8,919 bases of DNA from an uncultured Anaerosacchariphilus sp. (GCA_934373375.1 CAKROP010000066.1:1-8919), one strand, 5' to 3'; positions 1 to 5,524 are shown, counted from the stretch's first letter. The notes: generated by a model from the sequence alone, not told the origin. Made by a program: numbers and translations.

Positions 1-24
1 GGCTTTCACCACCCTCTGTTCTCT
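1..24 (-). promoter_or_regulatory. Possible partial leader RNA, T-box Stem I-like
   Basis: Read on the minus strand, the last 24 bases contain AGAGA followed by GGGTGGTGAAAGCC, cut off by the window edge. This resembles the AGAGA...GGUUGGUGAAAGCC part of Stem I in T-box leaders, which sense uncharged tRNA upstream of aminoacyl-tRNA synthetase and amino-acid genes in Firmicutes. The sequence would extend to a CAGAGG/CCTCTG helix if the bases beyond the edge complete it. The specifier loop, antiterminator and T-box sequence would all be outside the window. The resemblance is from memory of the family, and the 5' half of Stem I is not convincingly visible. A plain 5' untranslated region remains possible. 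Confidence 0.25.
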
Positions 25-32
25 AGAAATAT

Positions 33-61
33 ATTGTAGCACAGCCGCATGCTCCTGTAAA
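33..61 (-). promoter_or_regulatory. Possible sigma-A promoter for a gene beyond the left edge
   Basis: On the minus strand TTTACA (56-61) and TACAAT (33-38) are separated by exactly 17 nt, each one base from consensus. The site follows directly after the intrinsic terminator of the HPr-like gene, where a new leftward transcription unit would need its own promoter. The expected start is around position 24-26. If a full T-box Stem I is encoded here instead, this segment would be part of its 5' arm and the promoter call would be wrong. Confidence 0.45.
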
Positions 62-68
62 ATTACCG

Positions 69-100
69 AAATAAAAAATGCCGGATCGCAAGCCCCGGCA
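69..100 (-). terminator. Intrinsic terminator after the HPr-like gene
   Basis: On the minus strand TGCCGG (95-100) and CCGGCA (79-84) form a perfect 6-bp GC-rich stem with a 10-nt loop. It is followed immediately by TTTTTTATTT (69-78). Stem plus uninterrupted U-tract is the standard rho-independent arrangement. It lies about 90 nt past the stop codon of the HPr-like gene and behind a second, longer hairpin. Confidence 0.75.
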
Positions 101-116
101 ACGGCCCCTGATAACA

Positions 117-161
117 AAGAAGGAGTCTCCGGCATCCCAGGGATGCCGAAGACTCCTTCTT
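117..161 (-). terminator. Long hairpin, probable first terminator of a tandem pair
   Basis: Bases 117-128 pair perfectly with 150-161 (12 bp). After one mismatch (129/149), bases 130-137 pair with 141-148 (8 bp) around a 3-nt loop, giving about 20 bp of stem. On the minus strand the stem is followed by TTTGTTAT, a weak U-tract. The hairpin begins about 30 nt after the stop codon of the HPr-like gene, which suits termination or 3'-end protection. No plus-strand gene reads into it. Confidence 0.6.
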
Positions 162-190
162 CTGTCGCCGTATTCTTTTATCGGTTAGTT

Positions 191-418
191 TTAAGCTATT
201 GCAAATTTTGCCAGCACCCGATCAAAATCGCCGTTCTCACCATGACATTTCACAGTCAGAATCTGATTCAGATCCATGCTCAGCACGCCGAGAATGGACT
301 TGGCGTCGATGAGGATGCGGTTGTAATAAACATCCACATCAAAATCGCACTTGCTTGCGCCCTGTACAAACTCCTTTACGTCCTCTGTTGCGTTCAGCTT
401 AATCTTTTTTGTCTGCAT
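191..418 (-). CDS. HPr-like protein lacking the active-site histidine
   Basis: The product is 75 residues. Canonical HPr (about 85-88 residues) carries phosphate from enzyme I to sugar permeases on His15 in a GIHARPA motif, and in Firmicutes is also phosphorylated on Ser46. Here the central part aligns clearly: FVQGASKCDFDVDV (17-30) matches the HPr helix-1/strand region, and AKSILGVLSMDL (39-50) matches the LKSIMGVMSLG region with Ser41 at the Ser46 position. The N-terminal stretch between residues 8 and 16 is shortened and has no GIHARPA. The only histidine is His59, in an unrelated position. It is therefore unlikely to be a PTS phosphocarrier and could be a regulatory HPr paralogue. The start is supported by AAAGGAG at 428-434, nine bases upstream. 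It has its own promoter and terminators and is not part of the upstream operon. The HPr-fold assignment is firm; the function is unknown. Confidence 0.85.
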   Translation of the reverse strand: MQTKKIKLNATEDVKEFVQGASKCDFDVDVYYNRILIDAKSILGVLSMDLNQILTVKCHGENGDFDRVLAKFAIA

Positions 419-462
419 TTTCTTTCACTCCTTTAGGCCTGAATACGAATTCAAAGTCTAGT

Positions 463-476
463 TCAAAGCGCTTTTG
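463..476 (-). promoter_or_regulatory. cre-like operator in the leader of the HPr-like gene
   Basis: The 10-bp palindrome AAAGCGCTTT (465-474) matches the core of catabolite-responsive elements bound by CcpA (consensus close to TGAAAGCGCTTTCA). The outer positions fit less well: 3 of 14 differ. It sits roughly +7 to +20 from the expected start of the promoter at 490-518, a position where a bound repressor would block transcription. The same bases can form a 6-bp RNA hairpin (CAAAGC/GCTTTG), so an RNA role is an alternative. Confidence 0.45.
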
Positions 477-489
477 CTTTGATGGACGT

Positions 490-518
490 ATTATGACAGC
501 AAGTCTTTCCTTTGTCAA
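490..518 (-). promoter_or_regulatory. Strong sigma-A promoter of the HPr-like gene
   Basis: On the minus strand TTGACA (513-518, full consensus) is followed after exactly 17 nt by CATAAT (490-495, one base off consensus). A TGT just before the -10 gives an extended -10 element. The expected start near 482-484 leaves a 5' untranslated leader of about 65 nt before the ATG at 418. It is the clearest promoter in the window and shows that the HPr-like gene is transcribed separately from the operon ending in thiN. Confidence 0.85.
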
Positions 519-520
519 TC

Positions 521-545
521 CCTGCCGAAATATTTCGTCTGCAGG
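521..545. promoter_or_regulatory. Palindrome upstream of the HPr-like promoter, possible operator
   Basis: The centre CGAAATATTTCG (526-537) is a perfect 12-bp palindrome. It is flanked by CCTGC (521-525) and GCAGG (541-545), which pair with each other across a 3-nt offset. It lies just upstream of the -35 hexamer, where an activator or repressor dimer could sit. No regulator can be named. Confidence 0.3.
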
Positions 546-565
546 CTAGTCTGCCCATTTTTTTG

Positions 566-676
566 TTAATTATGTACAAACATATTCCGCAGTTTTTCGA
601 CATTTTTACGATATTCCCATATCATTTCCATGAATCTCCATTTCGAAATGCTCCCAGGGTGCAGACAACCCAGCAT
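566..676 (-). CDS. Doubtful 36-codon reading frame after thiN
   Basis: An ATG at 676 opens a frame of 36 residues ending in TAA at 566-568. The frame remains open upstream to a stop at 743-745, inside the thiN 3' end. The translation is rich in Lys, Met and aromatic residues and includes SISKWRFMEMIWEYRKNVEK. The sequence before the ATG (CAGAGTGTA) is a poor ribosome binding site. I do not recognise the product, and a frame this short in AT-rich sequence could be chance or the tail of a decayed gene. Confidence 0.12.
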   Translation of the reverse strand: MLGCLHPGSISKWRFMEMIWEYRKNVEKLRNMFVHN

Positions 677-710
677 TACACTCTGTATTTCTGTTGCTTT
701 TTTCAGATAT

Positions 711-1379
711 TTAGGATCGTTTCGGAACGTCCCGGGACTCGATTAACACAAAAATTCCGGATTTTACGCGGATTTCCGCAGTATCTTCGATAATTTCATT
801 GCTGACGCCAAGTCCTGCACTTCCGGTGCTGGTAAAGGTGTGACCGGTCAGATTAAACTTAAAACCGGTCAGATCCACGCCGGTGACCTCGGTAGTCAGA
901 GGGAGCAGGGACACATACTTACCGTACTGCTCTGATTTCTTCAGCCTCGTCTCCCCGTCAATCAGCCGAATCCGGTTGTATTCATCCAGAATGACACAGG
1001 ACACGCCCTTTTTCTTTGCCAGCATCAGGCTCTGGATATTGCCCAGCACATGGTCCATACGGGTGCCCGTTCCGCCAAGGAGCGTAATTTCACTGCTTCC
1101 CAGCTCCAGGGCCAGCTCTATGGCGATCTGACTGTCTGTGGAATCCTTCACCGGATTGAACCGGCGGATGGGAATATCGGTCTGTGTCTGGTAATATTCC
1201 ACCAGCTCCGGCGCCGCCGTGTCAAAGTCACCCACAATCCAGGTGGGCTTTATCTGATTGTCATAGCAGAAGCGCAGTCCGTTATCCACCGCGATCCACT
1301 GATCAAAGGTTTCATTTTCCAAAAAAGACAGGGCAAAATCGCGATCGATTCTGCCCCCGCTGATAATTACTGTCTTCAT
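711..1379 (-). CDS. thiN: Thiamine pyrophosphokinase
   Basis: This cytoplasmic enzyme transfers pyrophosphate from ATP to thiamine, giving thiamine pyrophosphate and AMP. It allows salvaged thiamine to become cofactor for enzymes such as transketolase. The 222-residue length is normal for the ThiN family. Visible motifs are AVDNGL (30-35), GDFDT (50-54), KDSTDSQIAI (78-87) and GGTGTRMDH (102-110), which form the ATP and metal site. Near the C-terminus GVSNEI (191-196) matches the thiamine-binding SNE segment of the family. The ATG overlaps the rpe stop codon as ATGA, so translation is probably coupled. A weak GGGTGA precedes the start. It is the last gene of the operon and follows rpe and rsgA as in many Firmicutes. 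Pairing with rpe is metabolically sensible, because thiamine pyrophosphate serves transketolase in the same pentose phosphate branch, but that link is inference. Confidence 0.96.
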   Translation of the reverse strand: MKTVIISGGRIDRDFALSFLENETFDQWIAVDNGLRFCYDNQIKPTWIVGDFDTAAPELVEYYQTQTDIPIRRFNPVKDSTDSQIAIELALELGSSEITLLGGTGTRMDHVLGNIQSLMLAKKKGVSCVILDEYNRIRLIDGETRLKKSEQYGKYVSLLPLTTEVTGVDLTGFKFNLTGHTFTSTGSAGLGVSNEIIEDTAEIRVKSGIFVLIESRDVPKRS

Positions 1380-2035
1380 GCTTCACCCAATATTTTCATA
1401 AAATCTGTCACATTCTTCTCGATGTCACCGCCAAATACCGCGGAACCGGCCACGATGATATTGGCACCTGCGTCCAGAACAGTCTGCACATTGTTCAGCT
1501 TGATGCCGCCGTCTACTTCGATGTCAATCTCCAGGCCGCGGGCCTCCATCATTTTGCGGAGATCGCGGATCTTGGCCGTACAGCTCTCGATATACTTCTG
1601 TCCGCCGAAGCCCGGGTTGACGGTCATCAGAAGTACCATGTCCAGATCCTCCAGAATATAATCCAAAGCGCTTAAGGGTGTGGACGGATTCAGGGCTACG
1701 CAGGCCTTCATGCCATTTTCCTTAATCGCAGCGATGGTGCGGTTCAGATGGGGGCAGACCTCCGCATGGACAGTCAGAATATCCGCGCCTGCCTCGGCAA
1801 AGGCCTTGATATACTGGTCCGGGTTGTCCATCATCAGATGCACGTCGAAGACTGCCACAGACTTTTTCCGGATGGCTTCAATGACAGGAAAGCCCAGAGA
1901 CAAGCTCGGCACAAAATGTCCGTCCATCACATCGATGTGCAGATACTCCGCGCCTGCTTCCTCCGCTTTTCTGATGTCCTCTCCCAGCGCTGCAAAATCT
2001 GCGGCCAGAATGGACGGGGACAGCTTGTTGATCAT
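1376..2035 (-). CDS. rpe: Ribulose-phosphate 3-epimerase
   Basis: This enzyme interconverts D-ribulose 5-phosphate and D-xylulose 5-phosphate in the non-oxidative pentose phosphate pathway. It is a 219-residue TIM barrel of standard length. Family signatures are LSPSILAADF (5-14), HIDVMDGHFVP (33-43), DVHLMM (64-69), MTVNPGFGGQ (137-146) and VDGGI (174-178). The metal and acid/base residues of the family are present as His33, Asp35, His66 and Asp175. The start is well supported by AGGAGGT (2043-2049) seven bases upstream. The rsgA stop lies only 2 nt before the ATG, and the downstream thiN start overlaps the stop by 4 nt. No defect is seen. Confidence 0.98.
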   Translation of the reverse strand: MINKLSPSILAADFAALGEDIRKAEEAGAEYLHIDVMDGHFVPSLSLGFPVIEAIRKKSVAVFDVHLMMDNPDQYIKAFAEAGADILTVHAEVCPHLNRTIAAIKENGMKACVALNPSTPLSALDYILEDLDMVLLMTVNPGFGGQKYIESCTAKIRDLRKMMEARGLEIDIEVDGGIKLNNVQTVLDAGANIIVAGSAVFGGDIEKNVTDFMKILGEA

Positions 2036-2037
2036 AA

Positions 2038-2916
2038 CTAATACCTCCTCTTATCCTTCAACTCCTCATACAGAAGTTTATAATTTTCGTATCTTATAGG
2101 GCTGATCTTCTTCTCCTCCAGCGCATCCTTGACGCCACAGCCCGGCTCATGGATATGGGCGCAGCCCTGGAATCGGCAGAAGGGTTCGTATTTTACGAAC
2201 TCCGGGAAATAAATTCCCAGCTCCTCCTTCTCCATCTCCGGCAGGTAAATGGAGCTGAAGCCCGGCGTATCGCAGATAAAGGTGTCCTCATCCAGCGCAA
2301 AGAGCTCCGAATGGCGGGTGGTGTGCTTTCCCCGCTCGATCTTCCGGCTGATATCGCCGGTCTCCATGCCTGCTCCCGGGAACAGGAGATTGATGAGGGA
2401 CGACTTTCCCACTCCGGAGGGACCTGCCACGGTGGTGGTCTTTCCCTTCAGAAGTTCCCGGATGGCTGTGATGCCCTCCTCCTTCGCCACGCTGGTGAAC
2501 ATCACCGGATAGCCTGCGCTCTCGTAGGTGTTCTTAAGAAGCTGTAATTCTTCCGCGTCTACCATATCCTGCTTGTTGAAGCAGACCACAGCCGGAACCT
2601 TCTGGTACTGCATCAGGATCAGGAACCGATCCAGCAGATTGAAGTTTGGCTTTGGCTTCGCCGCCGCAAAGATGACCAGCGCCTGGTCGATATTGGCTAC
2701 CGCCGGGCGGATCAGCTCATTTTTCCGGGGCAGTATTTCCTCAATGTTACCCTTTTTCTGTTCTTCATCCAGCACTTCCAGCCGGACATTGTCGCCCACC
2801 AGGGGCTTCACCTTCTGATTGCGGAAGGCTCCTTTTGCTTTACATTCATAGATACCGGATTCCGCCACGTGAACGTAGTAGAATCCGGCAATCCCTTTTA
2901 CTATCTTTCCCTGCAT
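2038..2916 (-). CDS. rsgA: Ribosome small-subunit GTPase RsgA (YloQ/CpgA type)
   Basis: RsgA is a circularly permuted GTPase that checks late 30S subunit assembly, with ribosome-stimulated GTP hydrolysis. The 292-residue product has the usual layout. An OB-fold RNA-binding domain spans about 1-70. The GTPase domain follows with motifs in permuted order: NKQD (114-117, G4), GPSGVGKS (165-172, P-loop), RGKHTTR (195-201, G2) and DTPG (216-219, G3). A C-terminal zinc domain has Cys247, Cys252, His254 and Cys260 in the C-x4-C-x-H-x5-C spacing of the family. The ATG at 2914-2916 fits the family N-terminus (GKIVKGIAGFYYV). However, the 23-nt gap after prkC has no clear Shine-Dalgarno, only GAAAGCAGAATTTAC. 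RsgA/CpgA has been reported as a PrkC substrate in Bacillus, so adjacency to prkC may be functional. Confidence 0.98.
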   Translation of the reverse strand: MQGKIVKGIAGFYYVHVAESGIYECKAKGAFRNQKVKPLVGDNVRLEVLDEEQKKGNIEEILPRKNELIRPAVANIDQALVIFAAAKPKPNFNLLDRFLILMQYQKVPAVVCFNKQDMVDAEELQLLKNTYESAGYPVMFTSVAKEEGITAIRELLKGKTTTVAGPSGVGKSSLINLLFPGAGMETGDISRKIERGKHTTRHSELFALDEDTFICDTPGFSSIYLPEMEKEELGIYFPEFVKYEPFCRFQGCAHIHEPGCGVKDALEEKKISPIRYENYKLLYEELKDKRRY

Positions 2917-2939
2917 GTAAATTCTGCTTTCGGTTATGG

Positions 2940-5381
2940 TTACTGTGTATTACCTTCTCCGCCCTCGGAAGGAGTAGACGGAGTCGGGGTCGGTTCCGGC
3001 GTCGGAGCCACATAAGCTCCGTATACGGTAATGCTGATGGCGGTTCCCTTTGATACAGAGGAACCCTTGGAGCTCCAGTCGTAGATACGTCCTGAATCTC
3101 CTTCACTGGGCGCTGCCGTACCCGTGGTCGTTCCGCCCAGGGTCAGGCCTACCGATGACAGTGCTGTCTGCGCCTGGGAAGCATTCATACCGGACAGATC
3201 CGGAACACTTACACTCTCAACACCCTTACTTACCCAGATCTTGATGGTACTTCCGGCCTGTACCGTAGTTCCGTTACCCGGCTCGGTACGTGTTACCTGT
3301 CCGCTGGCCACAGAACTGCTGTATTCATAATCCACAACTACTTTAAGTCCCTTGCCCTGAGCCTTGCTTGTGGCCTCGGACTCGCTCATGCCACTGTAGT
3401 TGCCGATATAGACGTCCTTATTTTCCTTACCCTTACTGATGACATAGCTTACCTTGCTGTCCTTATCCACCTTGGTACCTGCCTTCGGGCTCTGGGAAAT
3501 AATCTGTCCCTCTTCCACCGTATCGCTGAACTCCTGGGAAGCCTGGCCGGAAGCCAGTCCTGCCGCCTTCAGAAGCTCCTTGGCCTTGGCCTCAGTCTTG
3601 CCGGTGATGGCCGGAACCTCTATCTGCTGCTCCTCTTCCTTGCCCTTGCTGACTACAACGGTTACCACGCCGCTCTTGTCAATCTTCTTGCCTGCAGCCG
3701 GAGAAGTGGAGATAACCTTTCCTGCCGCCACATCCTCGCTGGCCACCTCGGTAATATCCACCGTCAGTCCCAGCGCCTTCAGCGCGCTCTCGGCCTTTGC
3801 CTGGCTGTACCCCTTCACATCGGGCACTTCTACCTTTTCCCCGTCACCGCATACGTCTACGATAATTGTAGTATTCGGATCCACCTTCGTACCAGCTTCC
3901 TCGCTCTGGCTGATGATCTGGCCCGCGTCATACTGATCCGAAGACTTGGTCTCGCCAAGCTTGATACCCAGACCCAGCTTGTTCAGCTCATCCTTTGCCT
4001 CGGAATAGCTTAACCCTAAGAGACTCGGAACCTCTACTTCCTCATTCAGAACGTCCGCAATCTCCGTATCATCGGTGTTCTTATTACTGGATCCCTTGCC
4101 GAAGCCCAGCACCTTGCCGATGATAACCGCCAGGATAATTACAATGATGATCGCGGCTACAATACCGCCGATGGTCATGATCTTCTCCATCTTCGGATCT
4201 AGGATGCCATCATTGTCTTCGTCATCCTCATCCTCGTCCTCGTCTGCTTCTTTTTTCTTCTTATCTTTTTTCAAAAAGCCGAAGATTCCGCCTTTACCGC
4301 GTTTTCCGTCGTCATAATCCTCATCGTACCCGTCATCCTCGTAATCTTCGTCTTCGTAGTCCCCGTCATCCTCATAATCTTCGTCGTCATAGTCCTCATC
4401 CTTTTCCGCGTTCAGGCGATCCAGATAAGCGTACTTGGACTCCGCGTCGTCGGCAGCCGCCGGAATCCGGCCGGTCTCCCGCTTAATTTTCGAAATCTCA
4501 TCCCGGGTGATGGCTACGGTCTTGGCTCCATCCGGCACGATTTCCTTGATAAAATTCACATCCGGCGTAAGCAGGGACTGCTTCAGATCCGCGATGAGCT
4601 CCGCCGCATTGGCATAACGGCGATCCGGGCTCTTCTCCGTACATTTCAGGATAATATGTTCCAGACTCACCGGCACATCGGAAGCGTAGACTCTGGGGGA
4701 TACGATATCCTCCTGCAGGTGCTTCACCGCTACCACCACCGTGGTCTCCCCATCGAAGGGCACCCGTCCGGTCACCATCTCGTACATGACGATACCCAGA
4801 GAGTAAATGTCGCTCTTGGCGTCGCTGTAACCACCTCTGGCCTGCTCCGGGGACGTATAGTGTACAGATCCCATGGCGTCCGCCGTATTCGTATTGGAAG
4901 AGATGGATTTGGCGATACCGAAATCAGTCACCTTCACCTTGCCCTCCCGGGAAATGATAATATTCTGGGGCTTAATATCCCGGTGTACAATCTGATTGTT
5001 ATGGGCAATCTCCAGACCTGACGCCACCTGAATGGCAATACTGGTGGCCTCCTTCACCGTCAGACGCCCTTTCTTTTCGATATAAGTCTTCAGGGTGATG
5101 CCCTCTACCAGCTCCATGACGATGTAGAAGATATTCTGCTCGTCTCCCACGTCGTAGACATTCACGATATTCGGATGGGCCAGCGCCGCAGCAGCCTGGG
5201 CCTCCTCTTTAAATTTGCGGACAAAATTCTTATCCTCCACAAACTCATCCTTCAGTACCTTTACCGCCACAAAACGGTTCAGCTTATGATCCTTTCCTTT
5301 AAAGACCTCTGCCATTCCGCCGGATCCGATTTTCTCCAGAATCTCGTAGCGGTCTCCTAAAAACATTCCAATTCTTACCAT
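2940..5381 (-). CDS. prkC: Membrane Ser/Thr protein kinase with five PASTA domains (PrkC/Stk type)
   Basis: The 813-residue product is a eukaryotic-type kinase that senses peptidoglycan fragments or lipid II through its extracellular part and phosphorylates cytoplasmic targets. The kinase domain (about 1-270) has GSGG (19-22), Lys41 in VAVK, HRDIKPQN (133-140), DFG (153-155), and an activation segment ending GSVHYTSPEQARGG (171-184). An unusual acidic linker follows (328-391), made of an Asp/Glu/Tyr repeat, a basic Lys/Gly patch (360-377) and a second Asp/Glu run. One membrane helix lies at about 401-423. Five PASTA repeats cover about 447-512, 516-581, 586-651, 655-720 and 723-788. The fourth and fifth are divergent, and the protein ends in a Pro/Thr-rich tail. 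The ATG at 5381 is chosen because AGAGGTGA (5386-5393) precedes it and the kinase fold begins at once. An in-frame GTG at 5468 would start inside a hairpin and add a tail unlike the family. The adjacent prpC encodes the opposing phosphatase. Confidence 0.97.
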   Translation of the reverse strand: MVRIGMFLGDRYEILEKIGSGGMAEVFKGKDHKLNRFVAVKVLKDEFVEDKNFVRKFKEEAQAAAALAHPNIVNVYDVGDEQNIFYIVMELVEGITLKTYIEKKGRLTVKEATSIAIQVASGLEIAHNNQIVHRDIKPQNIIISREGKVKVTDFGIAKSISSNTNTADAMGSVHYTSPEQARGGYSDAKSDIYSLGIVMYEMVTGRVPFDGETTVVVAVKHLQEDIVSPRVYASDVPVSLEHIILKCTEKSPDRRYANAAELIADLKQSLLTPDVNFIKEIVPDGAKTVAITRDEISKIKRETGRIPAAADDAESKYAYLDRLNAEKDEDYDDEDYEDDGDYEDEDYEDDGYDEDYDDGKRGKGGIFGFLKKDKKKKEADEDEDEDDEDNDGILDPKMEKIMTIGGIVAAIIIVIILAVIIGKVLGFGKGSSNKNTDDTEIADVLNEEVEVPSLLGLSYSEAKDELNKLGLGIKLGETKSSDQYDAGQIISQSEEAGTKVDPNTTIIVDVCGDGEKVEVPDVKGYSQAKAESALKALGLTVDITEVASEDVAAGKVISTSPAAGKKIDKSGVVTVVVSKGKEEEQQIEVPAITGKTEAKAKELLKAAGLASGQASQEFSDTVEEGQIISQSPKAGTKVDKDSKVSYVISKGKENKDVYIGNYSGMSESEATSKAQGKGLKVVVDYEYSSSVASGQVTRTEPGNGTTVQAGSTIKIWVSKGVESVSVPDLSGMNASQAQTALSSVGLTLGGTTTGTAAPSEGDSGRIYDWSSKGSSVSKGTAISITVYGAYVAPTPEPTPTPSTPSEGGEGNTQ
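4209..4250 (-). repeat. Second acidic run in the PrkC juxtamembrane linker
   Basis: Residues 378-391 of PrkC are almost entirely Asp and Glu. The run lies between the basic patch (360-377) and the membrane helix starting near 401. Together with the first acidic tract it makes the linker alternate between strongly negative, strongly positive and strongly negative charge. The coding DNA is a low-complexity run of GAC/GAT/GAA/GAG codons. Confidence 0.8.
4308..4400 (-). repeat. Asp/Glu/Tyr repeat tract in PrkC with a 33-bp direct repeat
   Basis: Residues 328-358 consist only of Asp, Glu, Tyr and Gly. The peptide DEDYEDDG occurs twice (333-340 and 344-351) with an 11-residue period. At DNA level the two 24-bp copies (4362-4385 and 4329-4352) differ at a single base, which indicates a recent tandem duplication or slippage-prone tract. 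It lies on the cytoplasmic side between the kinase domain and the membrane helix. Confidence 0.85.
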
Positions 5382-5394
5382 AATTTCACCTCTT

Positions 5395-5423
5395 CTTAAC
5401 TGTTCAGTTCCTTCACAGTTAAG
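5395..5423 (-). promoter_or_regulatory. Hairpin beside the prkC ribosome binding site
   Basis: Bases 5395-5403 and 5415-5423 are a perfect 9-bp inverted repeat (CTTAACTGT on the minus strand, its complement after an 11-nt loop). The stem ends one base before the AGAGGTGA ribosome binding site at 5386-5393. In the mRNA this structure could tune prkC translation or stabilise the processed message. There is no U-tract, so it is not a terminator. Confidence 0.55.
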
Positions 5424-5424
5424 A

Positions 5425-5467
5425 TGCAAAATCCATTTAAAATCGGCTTCGCCGATGGGATTTTGCA
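5425..5467 (-). repeat. Large inverted repeat between prpC and prkC
   Basis: Bases 5425-5434 pair perfectly with 5458-5467 (TGCAAAATCC on each strand). Inside, 5442-5447 pair with 5451-5456 (ATCGGC/GCCGAT) around a 3-nt loop. This two-tier hairpin is followed directly by the hairpin at 5395-5423, and neither encodes protein convincingly. The compact nested palindrome looks like a dispersed extragenic repeat (REP or MITE-like) or a processing site. No second copy exists in this window, so that reading is inference. Confidence 0.55.
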
Positions 5468-5524
5468 CCCCTGAATCACTTTCTTACGCCTTCAGCAGCA
5501 AGTGCTTCAGGCTGAACCGAATTT

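Larger units (their letters stand above)
419..710. other. Intergenic control region between thiN and the HPr-like gene
   Basis: This 292-nt AT-rich stretch holds the promoter, the cre-like site and the ribosome binding site of the HPr-like gene. It also has a palindrome CGAAATATTTCG (526-537), eight bases upstream of the -35 box and flanked by the CCTGC/GCAGG arms at 521-525 and 541-545, and a second palindrome CATTTCGAAATG (639-650). I saw no convincing intrinsic terminator for the thiN operon: hairpins facing the minus strand lack U-tracts. On the plus strand a weak GCAG/CTGC hairpin before seven T residues (541-564) has no gene to serve. Confidence 0.6.

Noticed and set aside
143..436. Plus-strand frame opposite the HPr-like gene
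   Set aside because: It starts inside the terminator hairpin and is the antisense shadow of a recognisable gene with its own promoter.
541..564. Plus-strand intrinsic terminator (GCAG/CTGC hairpin then seven T)
   Set aside because: The stem is only 4 bp and no plus-strand gene lies upstream.
512..793. Plus-strand frame of 93 codons opposite the intergenic region and thiN end
   Set aside because: It starts at TTG without a ribosome binding site, runs antisense to thiN, and shows a composition typical of a reversed AT-rich sequence.
1663..1676. Second cre-like core (AAAGCGCTTA) inside rpe
   Set aside because: It is within codons of a conserved gene, is not a full palindrome, and has no nearby promoter.
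4321..4400. CRISPR-like or minisatellite array
   Set aside because: The repetition is explained by in-frame Asp/Glu/Tyr codons of PrkC, with no spacers.
5382..5468. N-terminal extension of PrkC from an in-frame GTG at 5468
   Set aside because: It adds 29 residues translated from the hairpin region, has no family counterpart, and the ATG at 5381 has a good ribosome binding site right before the kinase domain.
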